Assembly (NCBI GenBank): GCA_003157595.1
Contig: PMKB01000291.1
Span: 1 to 16,703, forward strand
Reading direction: 5' to 3'
From: Solirubrobacterales bacterium
Lineage (GTDB): Bacteria; Actinomycetota; Thermoleophilia; Solirubrobacterales; Solirubrobacteraceae
Length of the DNA: 16,703 bases
Shown here: positions 6,160-12,990 of the stretch, in pieces
Layout of the letters: each line of letters starts with the position of its first letter
Numbering within the stretch: the stretch's first letter is position 1
Translations under genes and position numbers: made by a program
The notes under the pieces: model-generated
Databases searched by the model: none
The model's input: only the letters and a program-made list of their open reading frames with translations
Told to the model about the DNA's origin: nothing

Positions 6160-6232
6160 CGGATCGGCGCATGCGCCGATCCGCGGGACGGTGCATGCAC
6201 CGTCCCGACGGGCGGGTGCATGCACCCGCCCG
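6160..6232. repeat. Three abutting perfect 24-bp palindromes with GCATGC cores
   Basis: Palindrome 1 (6160-6183) has half-site CGGATCGGCGCA, palindrome 2 (6184-6207) CGGGACGGTGCA, and palindrome 3 (6209-6232) CGGGCGGGTGCA. Each is followed by its exact reverse complement. Centres are 24 and 25 bp apart, and only one base separates 2 from 3. The cores share GCATGC, and 2 and 3 share GGTGCATGCACC. The arms differ between units but compensate perfectly within each, so the pairing is conserved rather than the sequence. They lie between the convergent MOSC and small membrane protein genes. A TTTTT run precedes them on the plus strand. A bidirectional U-less terminator or a protein-binding array are the main options. 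Confidence 0.9.
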
Positions 6233-6249
6233 AACAGCAGACCGGCCTT

Positions 6250-6420
6250 CTAGGACCCGAAGCGTCGCTGGCGCTCGGCGCGGTAGCGCTCGTTCTGCTG
6301 GTGCTCGCCGCGAACCTGGATCGCGACGTAGACCAGGATCACGTTGACGACGACGCCGATGCCGCCGAAGGTGGCGATCAGTCCAAACGTCTCCGAGAAG
6401 GCCTTGCTGACTGCGAGCAC
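6250..6420 (-). CDS. Small single-pass membrane protein (56 aa)
   Basis: Minus-strand ORF with GTG start at 6420 and TAG stop at 6250-6252, encoding 56 residues. It begins MLAVSKAFSETFGLIATFGG, has a hydrophobic helix at about 12-35 (GLIATFGGIGVVVNVILVYVAIQV), and ends in a charged, Gln/Arg-rich tail (RGEHQQNERYRAERQRRFGS). GAGGAG sits 4 nt before the GTG, a good ribosome binding site at rather short spacing. Codon third positions are strongly G/C, as in the neighbours. It is convergent with the MOSC gene, with the triple palindrome just past its stop. Function unknown; small one-TM proteins with this layout often act as membrane-complex accessory subunits. Confidence 0.65.
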   Translation of the reverse strand: MLAVSKAFSETFGLIATFGGIGVVVNVILVYVAIQVRGEHQQNERYRAERQRRFGS

Positions 6421-6500
6421 GATGCTCCTCTGTCGCTGCGGGTCGAACGGCTGTGCGGCAGATTACCGCGTCGCGTAGCCTTCCACTCCGCCCACCTCCC

Positions 6501-6589
6501 GGAGAGGTGCCGGAGCGGTTGAACGGGCGCGACTGGAAATCGCGTGACGGGGGAAACCTCGTCCGAGGGTTCGAATCCCTCCCTCTCCG
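6501..6589 (+). tRNA. tRNA-Ser(GGA)
   Basis: An 89-nt class II tRNA. The acceptor GGAGAGG (6501-6507) pairs with CCTCTCC (6582-6588), with G as discriminator. The anticodon loop CTGGAAA gives anticodon GGA (reads UCC/UCU). A long variable arm is present (GACGGGGGAAACCTCGTC region), and the T arm is GAGGG-TTCGAAT-CCCTC. CCA is not encoded (TGC follows), so it is added after transcription. A TAGCCT hexamer at 6476-6481 could be its -10. Confidence 0.95.
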
Positions 6590-6664
6590 TGCCTCAGCGT
6601 TGCCTGCGTTCGAGCAACAGCCCGATCGGCGCCCGACGTGCCGTCGATCTGCGAACGTCGCGCC

Positions 6665-7279
6665 GTGCCGCAACCACGCCTGCGAAGACTGGCGCAGCTG
6701 TTCGCCGGCCTGACCCTCTACGGAGTCAGCGACGCGATGCTGCTGCTCGCCGGGCTCGGACTGGACCCCTGGGACGTCCTGCACCAGGGGCTCTCGCGCC
6801 GCATCGGGCTCGGCGTGGGCACCTGGGCGATCATCGTCGGTGGGGCGGTCCTCTTGCTGTGGCTGCCGCTTCGCCAGCGCCCCGGGGTCGGCACGGTCTG
6901 CAACGTCGTCGTGGTCGGCGCCGTGATCGACCTCGTGCTCGCGCTCGTGCACGCGCCGCACGGACTGCTCGCCCGCGTCGTCATCCTGCTCGCCGGTGTC
7001 TTTCTCAACGGTGTCGCGACCGGCGCCTACATCGGCGCCGGCCTGGGGCCCGGTCCGCGTGACGGATTGATGACCGGCTGGGCGAGGCGCGGCCACTCGA
7101 TCCGCGTCGTACGCACCGCGATCGAGGTCTCGGCGCTGGCGATCGGCTGGCTGCTCGGCGGAAGCGTCGGCGTGGGAACTGTGATCTACGCGCTCGCGAT
7201 CGGGCCGCTCGCACACCGTTTCATCCCGCTGCTTGCGATCCCGATGGCGACGCGGAGCACCGGCCAACCAGAGATGTGA
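6665..7279 (+). CDS. YczE/YitT-like integral membrane protein
   Basis: A polytopic membrane protein of about 204 residues with five to six hydrophobic segments: LFAGLTLYGVSDAMLLLAGL, GTWAIIVGGAVLLLWLPL, CNVVVVGAVIDLVLALV, VVILLAGVFLNGVATGAYIGAG, and SALAIGWLLGGSVGVGTVIYALAI. GLDPWDVLHQGL and GLGPGPRDGLMTG are the paired motifs of the YczE/YyaS/YitT family, whose biochemical role is unknown. The start is uncertain: GTG at 6665 gives MPQPRLRRLAQLF, close to the first helix, while GTG at 6638 adds nine residues. Neither has a clear ribosome binding site. It follows tRNA-Ser by about 75 nt. Confidence 0.75.
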   Translation: MPQPRLRRLAQLFAGLTLYGVSDAMLLLAGLGLDPWDVLHQGLSRRIGLGVGTWAIIVGGAVLLLWLPLRQRPGVGTVCNVVVVGAVIDLVLALVHAPHGLLARVVILLAGVFLNGVATGAYIGAGLGPGPRDGLMTGWARRGHSIRVVRTAIEVSALAIGWLLGGSVGVGTVIYALAIGPLAHRFIPLLAIPMATRSTGQPEM

Positions 7280-7296
7280 TCAAATATCCAAACACC

Positions 7297-7321
7297 GCCG
7301 CGGGACCCCCGCCGCGGCTTT
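7297..7321 (+). terminator. Hairpin terminator after the YczE/YitT-like gene
   Basis: GCCGCGG (7297-7303) and CCGCGGC (7312-7318) form a 7-bp perfect stem with an 8-nt loop, followed by TTT. It lies 18 nt past the stop and about 40 nt before the large operon, so it probably insulates the two. An AT-rich patch (TGATCAAATATCC, 7277-7289) lies before it; I cannot fit a clean promoter there. Confidence 0.5.
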
Positions 7322-7357
7322 GTGCGGCGTGGTGTCGGCCAGGAGAGGGAGTGCTGC

Positions 7358-8422
7358 GTGCCGGGTGTGCCGTTTCGAATTGGCGTGATGCAGCTGACGA
7401 TGGAGCCGCTCGCGGAGATCCTCGACCACGCGCGGGCACTCGACCGCCACGGCTTCGACACGATCTGGCTGGCCGAGGCGTATCCGTGGTGGCGCAAGCA
7501 TTCGATGGAGGCGAGGTCGGCGACCGCGATCTCGCCGCTGATCGCGCGTGAGACCGAGCGGCTGACGATCGGCTGGGGCATCATCTCGCCGTTCACCCGC
7601 CATCCGATCGAGGTGGCGATGGATGCGCGCGTGACGCAGGAGGCGGCCGGTCCGGAGCGTTTCCACCTCGGCTTCGGCGCTTCGCGGATCTTCATGAAGG
7701 AGATCGGAGCCGACGAGGTCAAGCCACTGAACCCGACGCGCGACTCCGTGCGCATCGTCCGCGGCGTGCTGGGCGGCGCTCAGTTCGACTACGACGGCCC
7801 GGCCTTCAGCGCCCACGTGCCGGCGCTCGCCGACGATGCCGAGACGCCGCGTGGCGCGGTCCCGATCTACATCGCGGGGACCGGCCCGCGGATGCAGCAG
7901 TACGCGGGCGAAGAGGCCGACGGCCTCCTGACAGCCTCGATCACGACCCCCGACTTCGTCCGCTACAGCTGCGCGAACATGGCCGCGGGCGCCGAGAAGG
8001 CAGGCCGCGACCCGGCCGAGATCGACGTCGGCTGCACGATCGTCGCCTCGATCGACGAGGACCGCGACCGCGGCCGCGAGGGCGCCCGCGAGATCGCGGG
8101 CATGTACCTCGCGAACAAGGTGCAGAACATCCAGGGCTCGGCGGACGTGCTGCTCGAGCTGGCGGGCCTGAGCCAGGATGAGATCCGCCCGATCGCCGAG
8201 GCGATGGAGCGCGGCGGGCGCCGGGCGGCCGCCGCGGCGGTCAGTGACTCGATCCTCGAGAAGTGCCGGCCGATCGCGGGCACGCCGGAGGACTGCGCGG
8301 CGGCGATCGAGACCTACCGCGAGGCCGGCTGCACGCACGTGATGCTCGAGCTGTGGGGCGAGGATCGCCAGCGCCAGATCGAGCTGTTCGCAACGCAGGT
8401 CCTCCCCCGCCTGGACCGATGA
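7358..8422 (+). CDS. LLM-class (luciferase-like) flavin/F420-dependent oxidoreductase
   Basis: A 354-residue TIM-barrel enzyme of the bacterial-luciferase-like superfamily, first gene of the large operon. Seen: FRIGVMQLTMEPLAEILDHARALDRHGFDTIWLAEAYPWW at the N-terminus, TIGWGIISPFTRHPIEVAMDA, then FHLGFGASRIFMKEIG (the loop near flavin phosphate) and VPIYIAGTGPRMQQYAGEEADG, the classic LLM motif. Overall it resembles F420-dependent methylene-H4MPT-reductase-type enzymes; FMN cannot be excluded. Family members oxidise, reduce or monooxygenate small molecules. The GTG at 7358 is chosen because GGAGAGGGAG lies 6 nt upstream and a start at 7322 would add a non-homologous Cys/Arg-rich leader. The next gene starts 66 nt later, the longest gap in the operon. 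Confidence 0.9.
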   Translation: MPGVPFRIGVMQLTMEPLAEILDHARALDRHGFDTIWLAEAYPWWRKHSMEARSATAISPLIARETERLTIGWGIISPFTRHPIEVAMDARVTQEAAGPERFHLGFGASRIFMKEIGADEVKPLNPTRDSVRIVRGVLGGAQFDYDGPAFSAHVPALADDAETPRGAVPIYIAGTGPRMQQYAGEEADGLLTASITTPDFVRYSCANMAAGAEKAGRDPAEIDVGCTIVASIDEDRDRGREGAREIAGMYLANKVQNIQGSADVLLELAGLSQDEIRPIAEAMERGGRRAAAAAVSDSILEKCRPIAGTPEDCAAAIETYREAGCTHVMLELWGEDRQRQIELFATQVLPRLDR

Positions 8423-8488
8423 GCACGGCGAGCCCGACCCGCCCAACGCCGCCGCCGCTGCGGGCCCCTGATCGCGGGGAGCCTGCGG

Positions 8489-9736
8489 ATGGACGCTGAA
8501 CCGCGGAGCGCGCTGATCGCCGCGGTGGACGAGGCGCGGCTGGTGGCGACGGCGAGCTCGTTCGTCGACATCTCAAGCCCGACCGGCAGCGAGCAGCAGA
8601 TGGCCGAGTGCATGCGCGACACGCTCGAGGCGACGGGCCTGGCGGTCAGCTGGCAGGAGGTGGAGGACGGGCGGCCCAACGTGGTCGGGCGGCTCGAGGG
8701 CTCGGGGGGCGCTCCGAGCCTGATGTTCAACGGGCACATGGACACCTCCTACTCCGGGCGCGAGCCGCATCTGCGCTCCAAGCCCGGCTTCCAGCCGCAT
8801 GCGGAGGTGCGCGACGGGCACATCTGGGGACTCGGCATCTCGAACATGAAGGGCGCGCTCGCGTGTTACGTCGAAGCCGTGCGCGCGATCGCAGACGCCG
8901 GATTGCGCCTGCGCGGCGACGTGGTGATCGCGGCCGTCGTCGGCGAGATCGAGAAGACGCAGTGGGGCGAGGAGTTCCGCGGTGCGCAATACCGCGGCTA
9001 TGCCGCCGGCAGCCGCTACCTGGCGACCCACGGCGGGATCGCCGACTACTGCATCCTCGGCGAGCCGACCGAGCAGCGCGTCGTGCTCGGCCACTACGGG
9101 ACGATGTGGGCGCGGATCTCGACGCAGGGGCCGTTCGTCCACACCGCCTTCTCGAGCGGTCGGCTGGGCGAGAACGCGATCGTGCGGATGCACAGCGTGC
9201 TCGCCGACGTGCTCGACTGGATCCCCGGGTGGGAGCGCCGCAGCGCCTATGGCGGCATCGACGGCGTGGTCAACGTCGGCGCGACCCGAGCCGGCGCGCC
9301 GTGGCGGGTCAGCCGCACCCCTCACCAGGCGGACCTCTTTCTCGACATTCGCGTGCCGCCGACGATGGCGATGACGGCAGCGCGTGAGGACTTCGCCGCG
9401 CTGGTTCGCGAGCTGCGCGAGCGCCACCCCGACTTCGGGATCAGCTCGGAGGTCTTCGTCACCGCGCCCGGCGCGCAGATCGCGGAGTCCCACCCGCTGA
9501 TCGCGGCGATCGACGCAGGCCACACGCAGGTGTTCGGGGCGACGCCGGCGCGCGACACGGTGCGCTGGTTCTCGGACGCCTCGGCGCTGACGCGCTACGG
9601 CATCGAGACCGTCAACTACGGCACCTCCAGCGGCCTGCCGAGCGTGGACGGGGAGAACCTCGAGATCGCCGGCCTGCGCGCCATGGCCACCGTCTACGCG
9701 CTCGTCGCGGCCGAGGTCTGCGGGGTGGCGCCGTGA
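8489..9736 (+). CDS. M20 (ArgE/DapE) family hydrolase homologue with altered metal ligands
   Basis: A 415-residue, full-length M20 protein with catalytic and dimerisation domains. M20 enzymes use two zinc ions to cleave N-acyl or peptide amides. Motif 1 is intact (FNGHMDTS, His83, Asp85). The bridging Asp of the usual GRGxxDMKG is Asn119 here (GLGISNMKGAL). The usual DEE is GEIE (Glu153 kept, the next ligand Glu is Ile154). GEPTE (Glu192) is kept, and the C-terminal ligand His seems absent (SGLPSVDGENLEI). By eye, three of five ligands differ, so it may bind one metal, use different chemistry, or belong to a divergent branch. ATG at 8489 has GGGGAG 7 nt upstream. The stop overlaps the next start. 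Confidence 0.85.
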   Translation: MDAEPRSALIAAVDEARLVATASSFVDISSPTGSEQQMAECMRDTLEATGLAVSWQEVEDGRPNVVGRLEGSGGAPSLMFNGHMDTSYSGREPHLRSKPGFQPHAEVRDGHIWGLGISNMKGALACYVEAVRAIADAGLRLRGDVVIAAVVGEIEKTQWGEEFRGAQYRGYAAGSRYLATHGGIADYCILGEPTEQRVVLGHYGTMWARISTQGPFVHTAFSSGRLGENAIVRMHSVLADVLDWIPGWERRSAYGGIDGVVNVGATRAGAPWRVSRTPHQADLFLDIRVPPTMAMTAAREDFAALVRELRERHPDFGISSEVFVTAPGAQIAESHPLIAAIDAGHTQVFGATPARDTVRWFSDASALTRYGIETVNYGTSSGLPSVDGENLEIAGLRAMATVYALVAAEVCGVAP

Positions 9737-10620
9737 AGCTTGCGACCGTCGAGACGCCCGACGGCTCCCGCCGTGCCGGTGTGATCGAGGGCGATCAACT
9801 CGCCCTCCTCGACGTGCCCGACATGCGCACGCTCTACGAGCGCGGCCTGGACCCGGCCGCAGCGAGCAGCGGCGAGCGGCTGGCGCTGGCCGACGTGCGG
9901 CTGTGCGCGCCGATCGTGCCGAAGAAGTTCTTTCACACCTCGGGCAACTTCCGCGAGCACGAGGAGGAGTCGAAGGTGGTCGGCTGGTCGCACGAGATCG
10001 CGCCGTGGATCGTGTTCTTCCAGAACGTCGACGCGATCATCGGCCCCGACGAGGCGATCATCTACCCCGAGCACCTGACCGAAGAGCTCGACCACGAGCT
10101 CGAGCTCGCCGTGATCATCGGCAAGGCGGGACGGCACTTCGACGCGCACGAGGCCGAGTCATATATCGCCGGCTACACGATCTTCAACGACATCACGGCG
10201 CGCGACATCCAGCGGCGCGAGATGCGCTCCGGCGTGTTCTCGTTCTGCAAGGCGATCGACACGTTCTGCCCGCTGGGCCCGTGGATCGTCACCCCGGACG
10301 AGGTCGGCGACCCCCACGATCTGAAGATGACCCTGCGAGTCAACGGTGAGCTGCGCCAGGAGTCCCACTCCGGCAACATGTCCGTGACGATCCCGGAGAT
10401 CATCGCCCACTACTCGCCGCTGGGCTACAGCCCCGGCGACATCATCTCCACCGGCACCGTCTCCGGCGTCGCCGGATTCAGCGAGAACGCCGCCGATCTG
10501 TACCTGCGAGCCGGCGACGTCGTCGAGTGTGAGATCGAGCGGATCGGCACGCTGTCAAATCCGGTCATCTCCTGGGAGCAGGCCTACGGCGTCCCGGCGC
10601 CGCCGCTGCAGCGCTGGTGA
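9733..10620 (+). CDS. Fumarylacetoacetate hydrolase (FAH) family protein
   Basis: A 295-residue protein with a short N-terminal domain and an FAH catalytic fold (from about residue 64, VPKKFFHTSGNFREHEEE). Divalent-metal ligands are visible: EELDHELELAVIIGK (Glu122, Glu124) and YTIFNDITARDIQ (Asp153). KAIDTFCPLGPWIVT and DIISTGTVSGV complete the family signature. FAH-fold enzymes hydrolyse C-C bonds of acylpyruvates, decarboxylate beta-keto acids such as oxaloacetate, or isomerise/hydrate pathway intermediates. Which of these applies is unclear. The GTG start overlaps the M20 stop by 4 nt (GTGA), so translation is coupled. Confidence 0.9.
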   Translation: MKLATVETPDGSRRAGVIEGDQLALLDVPDMRTLYERGLDPAAASSGERLALADVRLCAPIVPKKFFHTSGNFREHEEESKVVGWSHEIAPWIVFFQNVDAIIGPDEAIIYPEHLTEELDHELELAVIIGKAGRHFDAHEAESYIAGYTIFNDITARDIQRREMRSGVFSFCKAIDTFCPLGPWIVTPDEVGDPHDLKMTLRVNGELRQESHSGNMSVTIPEIIAHYSPLGYSPGDIISTGTVSGVAGFSENAADLYLRAGDVVECEIERIGTLSNPVISWEQAYGVPAPPLQRW

Positions 10621-10624
10621 GCGC

Positions 10625-11800
10625 ATGGGCTGGGAGATCGACAGCGTCAAGCTCGAACGCGTCCGCACGCTGATGGCCGACGTGGGACTTGACACGCTGG
10701 TCGTGCGCGCGCCAGACAACGTCTGCTACCTCACCAACTACTGGCCGATGAAGGGCTACGACATCGCGGTCGTCCCGCGCGAGGGCGAGCCGACGCTGTT
10801 CGTGATGGAGCCGCAGTACGAGGAGGCGCAGCGCACGGCGTGGACGGCCGACGTGCGGCAGTTCCCCTTCTACGACCCCGACGACCCCCGGCCGCCCGCG
10901 GTCCGCGCGCAGGACCGCTGCCTGGCGCTGCTGCGTGAGCGCGAGCCGGGACGCGTCGGCCTCGAACACTCGCAGGGCACGCAGGCGGCCGACCGCATGG
11001 CCGGCGAGCCGACCGTCTTCTGGAGCGGCTGGTTCGACGGCTTCGCCGCCGTCGCGGCCGAGGTGCTCGACGCCGCTCCGCTGCTCGCGCGCGCGCGCAT
11101 GATCAAGACCGCGCAGGAGATCGAGCGGCTGCGCCTGGCCAACGAGCTCGCAACGCTCGCGATGGAGCACGTCCGCGACAACATCCGCCCCGGGATGCTC
11201 GAGAGCGAGGTCGGCGCGATGTTCGAAGGGCACGTGCACGCGCTCGGCACCGGCTATCAGGGCAAGGTCGCGCTGGCGCGGGCGTTCACGCTCGTCTGGG
11301 CGGGACCGGGAATTCGCACCTTCACGGCGACCGGCAACCGGCCGGTGCTCGACGACGAGCCCACCCTGCTCGAGATCTGGGTCTGCGCGGACGGATACTG
11401 GTCCGATCTGACCAAGAACGCCTGCCCCGGCACGCTGCGCCCGCAATACGACGCGCTGCTCGACGGCCTGCTCGGCGTCTACGGCGCGGCGATCGGGCAC
11501 CTGCGCCCCGGAGCGAGCCTCGCCGAGTTGGACACGCTGATCCGCGACGGCATCGCCGAGCTCGGCTACCCCGGCCAGCCGAGTCACCCCGTCTGCCACG
11601 GCGTGGGCGCCCGAGCGCACGAGCCGCCGTTCGCGCACCGGGCGGTGGCGGCGCAGATCGAGGCGGGCATGGTGCTCGCGATCGAGCCCGCCGTCTACTG
11701 GCCCGGCGGCGGCGGCCTGCGGCTCGAGGACAACTTCCTCGTGACCGCGACCGGCAGCGAGAAGCTCTCGCACTACCCCGACGACTTCCGCGCGCCATGA
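10625..11800 (+). CDS. M24 family protein (Xaa-Pro peptidase/creatinase fold), first copy
   Basis: A 391-residue pita-bread-fold protein. An N-terminal creatinase-like domain (about 1-155, with VRAPDNVCYLTNYWPMKGYDIAV) precedes the M24 catalytic domain. Expected dinuclear ligands are Asp, Asp, His, Glu, Glu. Seen: Glu250 at the first position (LEIWVCADGYWSD), Asp261, His325 (CHGVGARAHE), Glu354 (AIEPAVY) and Glu368 (RLEDNF). Only the first Asp is changed, conservatively to Glu, so it may still bind metal. Family members cleave Xaa-Pro peptides, creatine, or DMSP, so peptidase activity is not assured. The ATG is 4 nt after the FAH stop, and its own stop overlaps the next ATG as ATGA. Confidence 0.85.
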   Translation: MGWEIDSVKLERVRTLMADVGLDTLVVRAPDNVCYLTNYWPMKGYDIAVVPREGEPTLFVMEPQYEEAQRTAWTADVRQFPFYDPDDPRPPAVRAQDRCLALLREREPGRVGLEHSQGTQAADRMAGEPTVFWSGWFDGFAAVAAEVLDAAPLLARARMIKTAQEIERLRLANELATLAMEHVRDNIRPGMLESEVGAMFEGHVHALGTGYQGKVALARAFTLVWAGPGIRTFTATGNRPVLDDEPTLLEIWVCADGYWSDLTKNACPGTLRPQYDALLDGLLGVYGAAIGHLRPGASLAELDTLIRDGIAELGYPGQPSHPVCHGVGARAHEPPFAHRAVAAQIEAGMVLAIEPAVYWPGGGGLRLEDNFLVTATGSEKLSHYPDDFRAP

Positions 11801-12990
11801 TCGATCGCTCGAAGCTCTGGCTCGGCGAACTGAACGCGACGGCGATCGCCGCCGCACCCGACGCGCCGGCGCGCGTCGGGTGCTACGACACGACGCTGCG
11901 CGACGGCGAGCAGACGGTCGGCGTCGTGCTCGACCCCTACGCCAAGCTCGAGATCGCGCGCTCGCTCGACGCCCTGGGAGTCGATCGGATCGAGGCCAGC
12001 TTCCCGCGCGTGTCGGCCGACGACGCCGAGGCTCTGGCGCTGATCGTCGGCGCCGGTCTGGCGGCCGAGGTGTGGGGCTTCTCGCGTGCGGTTCCGGCTG
12101 ACGTCGAGGCACTGCTGGCGGCCGGTGTGCGATCGACGGTGATCGAGTCGCCGGTCAGCGACGGCAAGCTCGCGGCCTACGGCCTCTCGCGCGAGAAGGT
12201 GACGGAGCGCGTCGTGGAGGCCGTCTCGCACGCGGCCGGCGCCGGCCTGCGGGTCTGCTTCTTCGGCGTCGACGGCTCGCGCGCGGACCTCGCGTTCCTG
12301 GAGCGCATCTTTTCCGCTGCGGTGGCGGCCGGGGCGCAGGAGATCGCGGTGGTGGACACGATCGGCGTGCTGGCCCCGGAGAGCGCTGCCGTGCTGGTCG
12401 CGAGCGCCCGGCGCTGGCTGGGAGCCGATGTCCCGATCCACTGGCACGGGCACAACGACTTCGGCCTGGCGACGGCGGCGGCCATCGCAGCAGTTCGCGC
12501 CGGCGCGCAGTGGGTTCAGGGCACCATCAACGGGATGGGCGAGCGGGCCGGCAACGCCAGCCTGGGCGAGGTCGCGCTCGCGCTCGACGCGCTCTATGGG
12601 ATCGGCAGCGCGCTGCGCTTCGAGCGGCTGCGCGAAACGTCGGAGCTGGTGCGGCGGTTGTCTGACTACACGCTCGAGCCGTGGCGGCCGCTGACCGGCG
12701 AGACGCTGTTCGTGCGCGAGTCCGGCGCGGTGGCGAGCCAGTTTCATGACCCACCGGCGATCGAGCCCTACTCGGCCGAACTGGTGCGCGCGCGCCGCGG
12801 CATCGTGCTCGGCAAGAAGAGCGGCCTTGACTCGATCAGGATCAAGCTCGAAGAGCTCGGCATCGAGCGCCCAGCCGAGGACTGGCCGGCGCTGCTCGCC
12901 GCGGTCAAGGAGCTCGGCGGGCGCGAGCGGCGGCTGGTCAGCGACGAGGAGTTCGCCGCGATCGCGGCCGGCGGCGAGGGCGGGCGCTGA
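11797..12990 (+). CDS. DRE-TIM acyl-CoA condensing enzyme (homocitrate/isopropylmalate synthase-like)
   Basis: A 397-residue TIM-barrel enzyme. Seen: the DRE signature YDTTLRDGEQT (Asp31, Arg35, Asp36), IEASFP near 65-70, metal His residues in HWHGHNDFG (His217, His219), and GTINGMGERAGNASLGEV (242-259), the second signature of alpha-isopropylmalate/homocitrate synthases. Such enzymes condense acetyl-CoA with an alpha-keto acid. The protein stops soon after the barrel (GKKSGLDSIRIKLEELGI...), lacking the leucine-binding regulatory domain of LeuA, so NifV/Lys20-like size and little feedback control are expected. The keto-acid partner is unknown. Coupled on both sides: ATGA with the previous gene and TGATG with the next. 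Confidence 0.9.
   Translation: MIDRSKLWLGELNATAIAAAPDAPARVGCYDTTLRDGEQTVGVVLDPYAKLEIARSLDALGVDRIEASFPRVSADDAEALALIVGAGLAAEVWGFSRAVPADVEALLAAGVRSTVIESPVSDGKLAAYGLSREKVTERVVEAVSHAAGAGLRVCFFGVDGSRADLAFLERIFSAAVAAGAQEIAVVDTIGVLAPESAAVLVASARRWLGADVPIHWHGHNDFGLATAAAIAAVRAGAQWVQGTINGMGERAGNASLGEVALALDALYGIGSALRFERLRETSELVRRLSDYTLEPWRPLTGETLFVRESGAVASQFHDPPAIEPYSAELVRARRGIVLGKKSGLDSIRIKLEELGIERPAEDWPALLAAVKELGGRERRLVSDEEFAAIAAGGEGGR

Noticed and set aside
6160..6232. CRISPR array or direct-repeat interpretation of the triple palindromes
   Set aside because: Units differ in sequence, abut with no spacers, and there are no cas genes nearby.
6220..6522. Plus-strand 100-codon ORF beginning inside palindrome 3
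   Set aside because: It starts in the palindrome, runs antisense to the small membrane protein and into the tRNA, and shows no motif or ribosome binding site.
6599..6618. Terminator hairpin after tRNA-Ser (GTTGC...GCAAC)
   Set aside because: Only a 5-bp stem with a 10-nt loop and no U-tract.
7277..7321. Promoter or operator (TGATCA, AAATAT) for the large operon
   Set aside because: AT-rich patch noted, but no -35 at a suitable distance and the dyad is only 6 bp; too weak to call.
8419..8499. A 26-residue ORF starting with ATGA overlap at the LLM stop and ending just inside the M20 gene
   Set aside because: Pro/Arg/Thr-rich low-complexity sequence with no ribosome binding site of its own. 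It could help couple translation, but there is no evidence of a real product.
10565..12112. A 515-codon minus-strand open frame opposite the FAH, M24 and DRE-TIM genes
   Set aside because: Arg/His/Asp-rich repetitive sequence with no domain. The plus-strand genes show clear catalytic motifs across the whole stretch.
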